This document shows positions 55,477 to 64,000 of a DNA stretch of 64,000 bases, one piece after another. Where the stretch lies: assembly GCA_029379225.1 (NCBI GenBank), contig JAQYWR010000002.1, positions 142,392 to 206,391 on the forward strand, in the 5' to 3' direction. The notes below the pieces were generated by a model. It did no database searches, was not told the DNA's origin, and saw only the letters and a program-made list of their open reading frames with translations. This DNA comes from Nostoc sp. S4 (lineage in GTDB: Bacteria; Cyanobacteriota; Cyanobacteriia; Cyanobacteriales; Nostocaceae). Each line of letters starts with the position of its first letter. Position 1 is the first letter of the stretch. A program made the position numbers and the translations under genes.

Positions 55477-56595
55477 ATGTCAGTTTTGCAGCAACCGATT
55501 GACGCCATTAAGCTTCTGCCAATGGGTGGCCCAGGCATATGCAATATTGCAATCACTAATGTCTGTAATGCCAAATGTGATTTTTGTAACTATGCACGAG
55601 ACAAAATGTTCGTAAAGGAGCGGCTATGGGTTGATTACGATCGCATGTGTCAGGGGCTTGACATTCTCTACGAACGCGGGATTCGTTATGTGACGCTCGT
55701 TGGTGGCGAACCGACATTACATCCAAAGCTGAAAGAGATTGTGGCATATACGGTCAACAAAGGTATGCGACCTTCAATTGTGACGAATGGATCGCGCTTG
55801 GGGTCTGCTTTAATTAATGAACTTAAAACCAGTGGTTTGAAAACACTGTTTATCTCTATCGATTCGCCATCTAATGAAGAACATGAAAAGAATCGCGGCT
55901 TGCCAAACGTATGCGATCGCATTAAGGAAGCCAATCAACAATGCAAACGTTTGGGAATAAAAACTATTGCCTCGGTAACTATTAACAAGCTAATCGAAGA
56001 TTTTCCAAAACTTCTAGATTCTCTTAAAGAACTTGGTTTTGAAACTGTAAACTTTGCTTATCCTAAAAGGGTATTAAACTCCTCTGCTCTCTCTTTTTCC
56101 CAAACCTCAGAGCTAATCAACTACAGCACAGATGAATTGGTTCAAGCCTTGGAAAAGATTAAGTCACTTAAAGGTGAATTTAGGATTTTAAATTCTAGCG
56201 AATCATTAGCAGAAATAGTGCGATTTGTCCGTCAAGAAAAGCAGATTTATTCTTGTGTTGGAGGATATAAATATTTTTACGTAGATTATCACTTAGATAT
56301 TTATCGATGCGATTATTGGCCGACTAAAATAGGTTCAATTTTTGAATTTCGCGATCGCCCCTTTGTTCGGGATGGTTGCACAAAATGTATGAGTGGTTGT
56401 TATCGAGATGCTAGCGTCCTCATACATCCTGCTGTATCAGTAGGTGATGCACTTGCGGACTTACGCCAAGGTAAATTGTTAAGTGCTATGGGTCACTTGG
56501 GCAAGCGCAGTAATTTTCTTTCTTTAAAAACACTAGTTCAAGAATGGAGTACGTTGAAGAAGTTAGCGAAAACTCATAGTCAAGGCGATTTGTAA
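55477..56595 (+). CDS. radical SAM protein with C-terminal cysteine cluster
   Basis: A 372-aa radical SAM enzyme. The [4Fe-4S] motif CNAKCDFC is at 30-37, followed by VGGEPTLHPKL (about 75), IVTNGSRL and ISIDSP. The C-terminal ~130 residues hold further cysteines (YSCVGGYKYFYVDYHLDIYR, then a Cys; DGCTKCMSGC) arranged like a SPASM or twitch auxiliary cluster. The substrate is unknown. It is not a close match to HpnH as I know it, but its position after an HpnI-like gene and a squalene-synthase-like gene suggests modification of a terpenoid or glycolipid. RBS-like AAGGA lies before the ATG at 55477. Confidence 0.85.
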   Translation: MSVLQQPIDAIKLLPMGGPGICNIAITNVCNAKCDFCNYARDKMFVKERLWVDYDRMCQGLDILYERGIRYVTLVGGEPTLHPKLKEIVAYTVNKGMRPSIVTNGSRLGSALINELKTSGLKTLFISIDSPSNEEHEKNRGLPNVCDRIKEANQQCKRLGIKTIASVTINKLIEDFPKLLDSLKELGFETVNFAYPKRVLNSSALSFSQTSELINYSTDELVQALEKIKSLKGEFRILNSSESLAEIVRFVRQEKQIYSCVGGYKYFYVDYHLDIYRCDYWPTKIGSIFEFRDRPFVRDGCTKCMSGCYRDASVLIHPAVSVGDALADLRQGKLLSAMGHLGKRSNFLSLKTLVQEWSTLKKLAKTHSQGDL

Positions 56596-56962
56596 TAAAT
56601 TAAGGTTTTGGCTGCAAATCTCAGATAGAGAAGCCTAAAACTGATTCTCTATAAATTAAAATGTGTATATAAATTAGTTGCTTTAGACTTTGTAGTTACC
56701 GTAATTATACGGAGTGATTCTGTGAAGGGTTTGTTCTTAAGCCACTGGGCATTACACTGGAGTATTACATAGAATTATTTAATAGTGAAAGTATAATCAA
56801 TCATATTATCGCGAAATTGGTTTTACGTAATATCATGTAAACTTTAAAAACTCTTCAAAGGATTTCCAGCAAAAATTACCTGGCAAGAGTTGATTGAGAT
56901 CTAAATAATTAAAACAGAGTATAAAACTCCCTATGATTCTTCGTGCAGCGAGTTGACAGTGC
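56596..56962. other. spacer, nothing recognised
   Basis: 367 bp of AT-rich sequence between the radical SAM gene and the kinase. No hairpin, repeat array or coding remnant stands out. Confidence 0.4.
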
Positions 56963-58570
56963 ATGAGCTACTGCTTAAATCCTACCTGTCGCAATCCAGA
57001 AAATTTGGTACATAGCCAAACGTGTCAGTCTTGTGGCTCGCGACTACTGTTGCGCGATCGCTATCAGGTAGTCAAGCCATTAGGTCAGGGTGGCTTTGGA
57101 GCAACCTTCTTAGCCCAGGATCGAGTATTACCAGGAGAACCAAGTTGCGTAATCAAGCAACTACGTCCCTCTGGAAATACGCCACATATTTTACAGATGG
57201 CTAGAGAACTTTTTGAGCGAGAAGCCAAAACTCTAGGTAAGATTGGCAATCATCCCCAAGTACCACGATTGCTGGACTATTTTGAAGAGCATGAACAATT
57301 CTACTTAGTTCAAGAATACATCAGCGGTGATACTTTGCAGGAGGAGGTCAAACTTAATGGTGTTTTAAGCGAGACTGGAGTCAAGCAATTCTTAAGCGAG
57401 ATTTTACCATTACTGCAATATATTCACGAGCAAAAGGTAATTCACCGAGATATTAAGCCAGCTAATTTAATTCGCCGTACTCAAGATGCCAGAATGGTAC
57501 TCATCGATTTCGGCGCTGTCAAAAATCAAGTCACCCAGGGTGCAGTAAGTCAATCAGGACAAACAGTATTAACTGCATATGCTATAGGTACTCCTGGTTT
57601 TGCACCTCCAGAACAAATGGCCATGCGTCCAGTTTATGCCAGCGATATCTACGCATTGGGGGTGACATGTATTTATTTACTAACTAGTAAAACTCCTAAA
57701 GATTTAGATTACAATCCCACAACTGGTGAGATGATGTGGGAGCAGCTTGTGCAAGTGAGTGACCACTTGACCAATGTATTGCGGAAAATGTTAGAAGTCT
57801 CAGTACGTAATCGCTATCAGTCAGCAGCAGAAGTTCTCAGAGGCTTAGAAATAGAACCGTACTTAGAAAGCTTAGCACAGGGATTGCTGGTTAAATCTCC
57901 TGATTCTGGAGTTAAAGCACGAACACGCAACCACATAGAAGATTCTGCTGTTTTATCTAGCAACCCTTCTGCGGCTGTTACCAGTGCAGGAGTGGCGCAG
58001 GTAGCAGCAGCAATTCGCGCCAGACGAGCCAAGGCTGCGGAAGCTGCCGGATTGCACCACGCTTCAGGAATGGGTAAATCAACAACTTTAGTAAACAGCA
58101 ACAGTAATAATTCTCAAATTCAAAATTCTAAAATTGAGCGCAAGTTAGATACCCAAAGTTTACTAACAGCCTATATGAAAGGGAGACGGGATTTTGCCCT
58201 ACACAATTTAAGTTTGCTTAATCTGCAAGGTGCTGACTTATCAGAAACAAATTTCCATTCTGCTCAATTACAAAAAACTAATCTCCAAGGAGCTAATCTG
58301 CAACACAGTGACTTTGGTAGAGCCAGCCTCACTCGAGCAAATCTTAAAGATGCTAATTTGAGCAAAGCATACTTTAACCATACCGATCTCGAAGGGGCAG
58401 ATTTGCGAGGTGCAGACCTAAGCTATGCTCATCTTACCAATGCCAACCTCCGGGGAGCTAATTTGTGTGGTGCTAATCTCACCAGTGCTAAAATTTCTGA
58501 TGAACAACTAGCACTAGCAAAAACAAATTGGATGACTGTGCGCCCCAATGGTAAACGAGGCTTATTGTAA
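56963..58570 (+). CDS. Ser/Thr protein kinase with zinc-ribbon N-terminus and pentapeptide repeats
   Basis: A 535-aa Hanks-type kinase. Four cysteines in the first 25 residues (CLNPTC ... CQSCG) form a zinc-ribbon-like start typical of a cyanobacterial SpkB group. Kinase domain (about 33-300): GQGGFGATF P-loop, VIKQL with the ATP-binding Lys, catalytic VIHRDIKPANLI, and LIDFGAVK. A low-complexity linker follows. Pentapeptide repeats then run from about 410 to 520 (LQGADLSETNF ... LRGANLCGANL). The protein has no membrane helix. It is followed by an FHA-domain gene on the same strand 620 bp on. In SpkB-like proteins the pentapeptide region is thought to mediate interactions. Confidence 0.93.
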   Translation: MSYCLNPTCRNPENLVHSQTCQSCGSRLLLRDRYQVVKPLGQGGFGATFLAQDRVLPGEPSCVIKQLRPSGNTPHILQMARELFEREAKTLGKIGNHPQVPRLLDYFEEHEQFYLVQEYISGDTLQEEVKLNGVLSETGVKQFLSEILPLLQYIHEQKVIHRDIKPANLIRRTQDARMVLIDFGAVKNQVTQGAVSQSGQTVLTAYAIGTPGFAPPEQMAMRPVYASDIYALGVTCIYLLTSKTPKDLDYNPTTGEMMWEQLVQVSDHLTNVLRKMLEVSVRNRYQSAAEVLRGLEIEPYLESLAQGLLVKSPDSGVKARTRNHIEDSAVLSSNPSAAVTSAGVAQVAAAIRARRAKAAEAAGLHHASGMGKSTTLVNSNSNNSQIQNSKIERKLDTQSLLTAYMKGRRDFALHNLSLLNLQGADLSETNFHSAQLQKTNLQGANLQHSDFGRASLTRANLKDANLSKAYFNHTDLEGADLRGADLSYAHLTNANLRGANLCGANLTSAKISDEQLALAKTNWMTVRPNGKRGLL

Positions 58571-59193
58571 TTTAATAGTTTTCGTTTGTACAGAAGTTAA
58601 GGACTTCTAAATAAAAATTAATTTGTTTGAGACTAGATAATTTGCAGGACTAATGGTTTGACGAAAAACCTTGCGATGCAACCTCTGTCGTTAATAAAGA
58701 GAACAAGGGCACAAGGGGTTCCTCTTCTTTGCTTGTCCTCCAGGGATCAAATTAAATTTCCACAAACAATTTTAAGTTAATTGTATTCTCTAATTAGTGG
58801 TAAAACTGTTATCAGAAAATTTCTCAGTTTTACTTGAAAATCAGATTTTTTATGCTATTTATAATAAAAGTTTTTTAAAATAGTATTATCTAGCAAAAAT
58901 ACGTAGATACTTTAGCAAAGTTTATCAAATCTTCATAATTATATCTATTACAAATAATAAAGGATTATTTACAATAAAAAATAAACTATTACACAATTTA
59001 TTATAAAGATTGTCATAATTATTATGGCTACAAACAACAGGGAATTTCATACCTAAAATTTGTAAAATTGAACCCTCCTAGTAAGCTAGTCAACTTCTCG
59101 GATGGCGGGGAAACAGAAAAAGCAGTTATCCCTGATTGTAGGCTGAAGCAGAATATTCAAAACCGAAATCAGGTAGTATAAGGTTTATATATA
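58571..59193. other. AT-rich spacer between kinase and FHA genes
   Basis: 623 bp. Apart from a short repeat-like patch (about 58700-58745) it is strongly AT-rich, with no coding remnant or RNA recognised. Confidence 0.5.
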
Positions 59194-59907
59194 ATGGCTG
59201 ACTTTGCACAAACAGAAATAGAACGGAGATTAACTTTATATCAGGTTTTCCTCAAGTTGTATGAACATAATAGCAGCCTTCTAGATGAGATTCTTCAGTT
59301 AGAAAACCTATATTACCCCTCGTTAAAGACGCTGAAAGCATCTTATGTGCATGGGATAGTGGATACTACTGCTGTTTATTTAATGACTAACTTGTGTGAC
59401 GATCAGACGCAAAGTTTACAACAACCACAGCGGATCTGGACGATAGGTCGCAATCGCAGCAGTGGCATTTGCATTGCTGATAGTTATATGTCTCGTCGGC
59501 ACGCTGCAATTCAACATATTGACGAGCAAGGCTTCTACTTGATTGATTTTAATAGTACCAATGGTTCGTTTGTGAATGACCAACGAGCTGTTGAGCCAAT
59601 CAAACTCAAAGATGGCGATCGCATTCGTCTAGGTAGTCTGACTTTTAATTTTTTTATGGAGCATAAGTCCCGCATTCTGCCAACTGTAGCAATGGAGTTG
59701 CTAATGCAGCTGATGTATCGTAAGAGTAATAGCAAAGCAGAAATACTTACTTATCCTGGTGATAAACCAAATGATAATTTAGAGATTTTAAGAAATTTCG
59801 GATTAGCTGCTCAAATTGATCGTTGGTATGACAACTTTAGCTCAGAACAGAAGTCAGAAATTTTAGACCGTTTTTTTAGCAGACAAAACCCGCACAATCC
59901 CAGCTAA
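59194..59907 (+). CDS. FHA-domain protein
   Basis: A 237-aa protein with a central FHA phosphothreonine-binding domain (about 85-150): WTIGRNRSSGICIADSYMSR with the conserved Gly-Arg and Ser, SRRHAAI, and NSTNGSFVND. The N-terminal ~70 residues form a helical region (ERRLTLYQVFLKLYEHNSSL) and the C-terminal ~80 residues are helical too. All phosphopeptide-contact residues are visible. The upstream gene is a Ser/Thr kinase, so it may be a reader of that kinase's products (inference). It converges on recA with a shared hairpin. Confidence 0.92.
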   Translation: MADFAQTEIERRLTLYQVFLKLYEHNSSLLDEILQLENLYYPSLKTLKASYVHGIVDTTAVYLMTNLCDDQTQSLQQPQRIWTIGRNRSSGICIADSYMSRRHAAIQHIDEQGFYLIDFNSTNGSFVNDQRAVEPIKLKDGDRIRLGSLTFNFFMEHKSRILPTVAMELLMQLMYRKSNSKAEILTYPGDKPNDNLEILRNFGLAAQIDRWYDNFSSEQKSEILDRFFSRQNPHNPS

Positions 59908-59933
59908 AAAATTGAAAATAAAACAGTTAAAAA

Positions 59934-59961
59934 GGTGCGTTAGCTGTCTTGATAACGCACC
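59934..59961. terminator. bidirectional hairpin between FHA gene and recA
   Basis: A perfect 9-bp stem GGTGCGTTA / TAACGCACC with a 10-nt loop, flanked by A-rich sequence on the left and a T/A-rich stretch on the right, between convergent genes. Confidence 0.75.
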
Positions 59962-59978
59962 ATACCATTAAAAATTGC

Positions 59979-61055
59979 TTATTCTTCCTCTAATTCAATA
60001 TCCTCTTCTTCTTCATCTTCATTGGACTTTGACACAGAGTTAGCAGAAACAACAGCGCCTTTATCTAGCTTTTCCCGTACAAGTTGCTTAATTTGCTCAG
60101 CAAATTCTGGCTTTTCTTCTAGGTACTTAATAGCATTGTCTCGTCCTTGGGAGATGTTATCGCCGTTGTAGCTGTACCAAGCTCCTTTGCGGATAATAAT
60201 CCCAGTTTCTTCTGCCAGATCCACAAGGCAACCCAAGATAGAAACACCTTTACCAAAAATAATGTCAAACTCCGCGATTCTAAAAGGCGGTGCTACTTTA
60301 TTTTTGGCAACTTTAACTTTGACGCGGTTACCAAATTCATCTGTACCTTTTTTCAAAGTTTGAATCCGGCGAATATCCAAGCGCACGGAAGCATAAAACT
60401 TCAATGCGTTACCTCCAGTTGTGGTTTCTGGACTTCCGTAGGTAACACCGATTTTTTGCCGCAACTGATTAATGAAAATAACTGTGCAGCCTGATTTACC
60501 AATATTACCAGTGATTTTACGTAAAGCTTGGCTCATCAACCTTGCTTGAAGACCAACGTGAGCATCACCCATATCGCCTTCAATTTCAGCGCGGGGAACT
60601 AATGCTGCTACCGAGTCAATAACTACAATATCAACCGCAGCAGAACGAACCAGCTGATCGACAATTTCCAAAGCGGCTTCTCCTGTGTCGGGTTGAGAAA
60701 CCAGCAAATTTTCAATATCTACACCCAATGCCGCAGCGTAGGTGGGGTCAAGGGCATGTTCAGCATCAACAAACGCAGCAATGCCACCTTCTTTTTGCAC
60801 TTCCGCGAGCGCATGTAACGCTACTGTGGTTTTACCGGAACTTTCCGGCCCATAAATCTCAATTACCCGTCCTTTGGGTAAACCGCCTCCCAATGCCAAA
60901 TCCAAGGTCAACGCCCCACTGGAAATTGTTTCCACCCGCATCCGGGTAGCATCTCCCAAGCGCATGATTGCTCCTTTTCCGAAGCTGCGCTCAATCTGGT
61001 TGAGTACTATATTTAACGCTTTTTGCTTGCCAGAAGTATCGGTGTTGATAGCCAT
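59979..61055 (-). CDS. recA: recombinase RecA
   Basis: The central homologous-recombination ATPase. 358 aa. Walker [11 protein letters not shown] (about 69-78), [20 protein letters not shown], Walker B VIDSVAAL, the L2 region [20 protein letters not shown] / [11 protein letters not shown], and an acidic C-terminal tail ([11 protein letters not shown]). Intact and of normal length. The start is the ATG at 61055. A LexA-like palindrome lies 52-65 bp upstream, so SOS-type control is possible. It is divergent from xseA across a 600-bp spacer. Confidence 0.98.
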   Translation of the reverse strand: MAINTDTSGKQKALNIVLNQIERSFGKGAIMRLGDATRMRVETISSGALTLDLALGGGLPKGRVIEIYGPESSGKTTVALHALAEVQKEGGIAAFVDAEHALDPTYAAALGVDIENLLVSQPDTGEAALEIVDQLVRSAAVDIVVIDSVAALVPRAEIEGDMGDAHVGLQARLMSQALRKITGNIGKSGCTVIFINQLRQKIGVTYGSPETTTGGNALKFYASVRLDIRRIQTLKKGTDEFGNRVKVKVAKNKVAPPFRIAEFDIIFGKGVSILGCLVDLAEETGIIIRKGAWYSYNGDNISQGRDNAIKYLEEKPEFAEQIKQLVREKLDKGAVVSANSVSKSNEDEEEEDIELEEE

Positions 61056-61106
61056 TAGAGCCTCTAAGTATATGGATTTTTAGGAGTCTGGGTTTAGAGT
61101 TTGAGT

Positions 61107-61120
61107 AGAACAGATATACT
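61107..61120 (-). promoter_or_regulatory. candidate LexA box upstream of recA
   Basis: On the recA strand the 14 bases read AGTATATCTGTTCT. The cyanobacterial LexA consensus I recall from Anabaena is RGTACNNNDGTWCB, which this matches except at one position. The site is 52-65 bp before the recA start. Confidence 0.5.
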
Positions 61121-61657
61121 ATTTTAAACCAGAAAATTCTGGAATAGGACTTCTCAAATTAAAAAAGGGTGTGACAAGATCGTAACCCGATCGCTACCTG
61201 ATTAAGGTAGTCCTGCACAATGATACCAACTTGGATTCAGAGATTGCTTCCTATGGGAGGGTCACTTAAGGATTTTCAAAGAAAAATTATTTAAACAACT
61301 AACTGGCTTTATCGACTATACATAGCTTAGGCTACTTTGTCTTGGAGAGAAAAGGCTAGTACAGCATGGCGTGATTCGTCGAAGTTGGATTGCCCATAAC
61401 AAAAGCTACGATAGTACCCAATATTGATAAGTTTAGTAAAGTTACTATTATGCTTGAATCCAGCCTATTGGCATCAAGATTATGTACTGATAAAGTAGTA
61501 ATATAATTTACATTTATTAGCTAAATAAGGCTGACGAACTGAAATTGTCACTCACTTGGCTGGTAGTATTAATTACGTCCAAATTGCGTAACATATACCT
61601 GTTAATTTAACGTTGTTTGCTAAGATTTGATCAAGCTTTTGCTCCCGCGCATCTTTA
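61121..61657. other. rest of the recA-xseA divergent spacer
   Basis: About 540 bp carrying the xseA promoter region and possibly the recA promoter. No coding remnant or strong hairpin was recognised. Confidence 0.45.
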
Positions 61658-62890
61658 ATGACTTTTGACCTTCCCGACTCTCTGATTTTCGATACTGCAC
61701 TTTCGGTATCTGGATTAACTGACTATATCCGCTTGCTGTTAGAGCAAGATGAACAATTGCGGCAAGTTTGGGTGACTGGGGAAGTTTCCAGTGCTAACCA
61801 CCATCGCAGTGGGTTATTTTTTACGCTGCAAGATACAGATGGCACTGCCGGAATTAAGTGTGTGGTATGGAATAGCCAATTGCCAAAACTCGCTCAGATA
61901 CCCGTTCCTGGCGAGCAGATAATTATTTTGGGCAGTATTCGCCTGTATCCGCAACGGGGAGAGTATCAATTATCAGTTTGGCAGAGTTTGCCTGCTGGTG
62001 TTGGTTTACAGGCGCTACGCTATCAACAACTAAAAAATCGCTTGCTGGCTGAGGGGTTATTCGATGCTCAAAGAAAGCGATCGCTTCCCATCCATCCACA
62101 AACGATCGCTGTTGTCACTTCACCAACTGCGGCGGCTTGGGGTGATATTCAAAAAACTCTCAAGCAAAGGTATCCAGGTTTACACGTTTTATTTTCTCCA
62201 GCTACAGTACAAGGGGAGCAAGCACCAGAATCTATCGTCAAAGCAATTGAGCGAGTTGACTGGGATGGTCGCGCCGAAGTGCTAATTTTATCGCGTGGTG
62301 GTGGCGCGGTTGAAGAATTGGCTTGTTTTAATGATGAACGAGTAGTGCGAGCTGTTGCTAGTTGTTCGATTCCTGTAATTACTGGCATTGGTCATCAACG
62401 AGATGAATCTTTGGTAGATTTAGTTGCAGATGTATGTGTGCATACACCAACGGCAGCAGCAGAAACAGTAGTACCCGCAATTGCAGAGTTGTATGCTGAG
62501 CATCGGCAGCGAGTTGTGGCTTTGCATGAAGTCATACATGACTCGTGGGAAGCTGCTGAAAATAAACTGCAAACATTGCGAAACCGTTTGCGACGTTTGC
62601 GGTTAGAAAGGCTTGTGCAGGAACAGGCGCGCAATCTCAGCTGGAAGCGTCAGCAATTGGTGCAAGTCACGATGGGGCGATCGCAGCAAGCAAAGCAGCA
62701 TTTAGAATTGTTGCGGCAAAAGTTGGCAACTCTCGACCCCAAAGCTGTGTTGCAGCGTGGTTATGCGGTGGTGAGACAGGAAAATGGTGCGATCGCTCGT
62801 GCTGCGGCTGAGTTAGAAGTGGGGCAAGATTTATCGATTCAATTGGGACAGGGTGAGGTTACAGTGAAAGTTACGGAAGTAAAAAATTAG
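61658..62890 (+). CDS. xseA: exodeoxyribonuclease VII large subunit
   Basis: The catalytic subunit of ExoVII, which degrades single-stranded DNA from both ends in mismatch repair and recombination. 410 aa. An OB-fold (about 14-110; VWVTGEVSSANHHRSGLFFT) is followed by the nuclease core with TSPTAAAWGDIQKTL, EVLILSRGGGAVEELACFND and TGIGHQRDESLVDLVAD. A coiled coil (about 285-360) follows, ending in PKAVLQRGYAVVRQENG. The length is normal for a cyanobacterial XseA. The xseB gene starts 44 bp downstream and carries a premature stop. Confidence 0.96.
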   Translation: MTFDLPDSLIFDTALSVSGLTDYIRLLLEQDEQLRQVWVTGEVSSANHHRSGLFFTLQDTDGTAGIKCVVWNSQLPKLAQIPVPGEQIIILGSIRLYPQRGEYQLSVWQSLPAGVGLQALRYQQLKNRLLAEGLFDAQRKRSLPIHPQTIAVVTSPTAAAWGDIQKTLKQRYPGLHVLFSPATVQGEQAPESIVKAIERVDWDGRAEVLILSRGGGAVEELACFNDERVVRAVASCSIPVITGIGHQRDESLVDLVADVCVHTPTAAAETVVPAIAELYAEHRQRVVALHEVIHDSWEAAENKLQTLRNRLRRLRLERLVQEQARNLSWKRQQLVQVTMGRSQQAKQHLELLRQKLATLDPKAVLQRGYAVVRQENGAIARAAAELEVGQDLSIQLGQGEVTVKVTEVKN

Positions 62891-62934
62891 TTTAGATATA
62901 TAGCGACTTACAACAGATTACTATCAACATTTAA

Positions 62935-63117
62935 ATGGTTAAACGTAAGAGTGCTTCTAGTTCTGATTCAACGGATTGGAATTATGAGGCAAAAGTTATT
63001 GAAATAGAAGCAATCATCGCTGGCATCAAGGCGGGTGAGTTGGAATTGGAAGAAGTCTTCGAGCAATTTGCTAAAGCTGTAGAGTATTTGCGTCAGTGCG
63101 AAAGTTTTTTGCAGTAG
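62935..63117 (+). CDS. xseB: exodeoxyribonuclease VII small subunit, C-terminally truncated by an amber codon
   Basis: The small subunit of ExoVII. The 60-aa product has the family core: [43 protein letters not shown] at 63115-63117 ends it after QCESFLQ, but the same frame continues with RQQQVDLLIETLNDE and a TAA at 63163-63165, exactly the expected end of XseB. The uninterrupted length would be 76 aa. Either this is a recent nonsense mutation, a sequencing error, or read-through occurs. The lost part is the second helix end, so partial function is possible. Confidence 0.88.
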   Translation: MVKRKSASSSDSTDWNYEAKVIEIEAIIAGIKAGELELEEVFEQFAKAVEYLRQCESFLQ

Positions 63118-63463
63118 CGACAGCAGCAAGTAGATTTATTGATTGAAACTTTGAATGATGAGTAAAAATATTCAAATTTGTTAGGTAGCGTGACTATCCC
63201 CTGGTGTACTGTCAGGGATGCGATCGCTCAATTTTGTAAACAATGCCAAAAATCGATCGCAGGTGTAATCACAGAGATAGCTAGAAACCAGATTTAGATA
63301 TATGCGATCGCCACATCTCAAGGCGCGTTGGCGTAGCCCGCACTTCGACAAAGCTCAGTGACCACCGCAGGCATCGCTAAAAAGCGATAATTTAGCATTT
63401 TTCCCTAATCAGTTAAGATAATCTTCATCAATCTTCTTTCCTTTTACCCTTTTCCTTGGAATT
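63118..63463. other. spacer with repeat after xseB
   Basis: Includes the orphaned xseB tail (to 63165) and a GC-rich repeat at about 63318-63370 (GGCGCGTTGGCGTAGCCCGC and CTTCGACAAAGCTCAGTGAC types), both common dispersed repeats in Nostocales. No gene was seen. Confidence 0.55.
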
Positions 63464-64000
63464 ATGACGCAGGATGAGTTATTGGTACTGATAGATCGCG
63501 CCGTTGCTGAGGGTTGGCGAGAGTTAGACTTGTCGGGGCAGGAGTTGACTGAGTTACCTGTAGAAATTCGTAAGTTGAAGCAGCTTGAGTCTTTGATTTT
63601 GGGAAAGAAGGTTGAAGATTATGAAGAAGTAGGATACCGCTATCTCCAAAAGGTTTCAAGCAACAATTTAAAAACGCTTCCACTCGAACTATTGGATTTG
63701 CCTAATTTGCATAAGTTGGATATTAGTGGCAATCCTTTAGAGAGCATTCCCGATGTAATAACGCAAATACTACATTTAGAGGAACTTATCTTAATTCGAG
63801 TAGAGCTAACTGAAATACCTGATGCAATCGCTAATTTAACCAATCTGAGGCAGCTTCACCTCGATGGCAACCAAATAACCCAGATTCCAGAGGCGATCGC
63901 TAATTTAACCAATCTGAGGCAGCTTCACCTCAGTATCAACCAAATAACCCAGATTCCAGAGGCGATCGCTAATTTAACCAATCTGAGGCAGCTTCACCTC
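63464..64000 (+). CDS. leucine-rich-repeat protein, N-terminal part (runs off the window)
   Basis: An open frame from the ATG at 63464 continues to the window edge (179 codons). It begins MTQDELLVLIDRAVAEGWRE, LDLSGQELTELPVEI, and goes on into 23-residue leucine-rich repeats (IANLTNLRQLHL-x-x-NQITQIPEA). This start is typical of cyanobacterial LRR proteins that carry a Roc-COR GTPase further on; whether this one does cannot be seen. The last repeats are almost identical in DNA, showing recent expansion. Confidence 0.85.
   Translation, partial: MTQDELLVLIDRAVAEGWRELDLSGQELTELPVEIRKLKQLESLILGKKVEDYEEVGYRYLQKVSSNNLKTLPLELLDLPNLHKLDISGNPLESIPDVITQILHLEELILIRVELTEIPDAIANLTNLRQLHLDGNQITQIPEAIANLTNLRQLHLSINQITQIPEAIANLTNLRQLHL
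63831..64000 (+). repeat. 69-bp tandem repeats encoding leucine-rich repeats
   Basis: The block CTAATTTAACCAATCTGAGG recurs at 63831, 63900 and 63969, a period of exactly 69 bp. Copies are nearly identical apart from the codons at the variable LRR surface (GATGGC against AGTATC), and the second and third carry a HIP1 site where the first has CAATCG. The array continues past the window. Confidence 0.95.

Overview
The window comes from a cyanobacterium, most likely a filamentous nitrogen-fixing type of the Nostoc/Calothrix/Tolypothrix group. Evidence seen directly: the palindrome GCGATCGC (HIP1) is scattered throughout, spacers carry short heptanucleotide repeats, and several families are typical of these organisms (DUF1822, DUF928, DUF29, Uma2, a GUN4 domain, CHAT-CHASE2, a long hybrid kinase with GAF and PAS domains). 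No rRNA, tRNA, CRISPR array, prophage or complete insertion sequence was seen.

Layout. 0.3-9.6 kb: UV endonuclease, Hsp70-like ATPase, a Doc toxin/antitoxin pair, a HEPN-type protein, a decayed copy of the mfd 3' end, a DUF29 gene and intact mfd. 9.9-14 kb: CNNM/CorC membrane protein, aldo/keto reductase, aquaporin Z. 14-21.9 kb: a 21-bp tandem repeat, a small hypothetical, dxs, mtnA, an M3 oligopeptidase. 22-26.5 kb: the DUF1822, CHAT-CHASE2, DUF928 cluster. 26.6-31.4 kb: a dead gene, an SDR/AraC divergent pair, NUDIX, a small inverted-repeat element, GH25 lysozyme and a DUF4232 lipoprotein. 31.5-36.4 kb: a decayed pip 3' end, a large DUF4347/lectin/LamG protein, intact pip, and a hydrophobic protein overlapping a 56-aa protein. 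36.7-46.4 kb: an accessory stretch with caspase-GUN4, a membrane protein, an RluA pseudouridine synthase followed by a Uma2/rluA chimeric remnant, a coiled-coil GIY-YIG-like protein, and two effector-associated-domain proteins (FGE-like and trypsin-like). 46.7-56.6 kb: hybrid histidine kinase, a gene-poor stretch with a dead FAD oxidoreductase, then a squalene/phytoene synthase-like gene, an HpnI-like glycosyltransferase and a radical SAM enzyme. 57-64 kb: Ser/Thr kinase with pentapeptide repeats, FHA protein, recA, xseA, a truncated xseB and the start of a leucine-rich-repeat protein.

How the genes work together. DNA repair is well represented (uvsE, mfd, recA, xseA/xseB). A second theme is signalling and conflict: HEPN, Doc, CHAT, caspase, EAD-trypsin, EAD-FGE and a degenerate GIY-YIG protein. 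The squalene-synthase-like, HpnI-like and radical SAM genes look like a terpenoid-lipid pathway.

The most striking structural observation is that three housekeeping genes (mfd, pip, rluA) are each followed by a passenger gene and then a second, decayed copy of their own 3' end. In mfd and rluA the passenger joins the decayed copy at or within a few bases of a HIP1 site. This is what one would expect if incoming DNA recombined by homology at one end and by HIP1 microhomology at the other. Decayed gene ends elsewhere (O-methyltransferase-like, FAD oxidoreductase, an unknown family) show that the spacers hold much gene debris.
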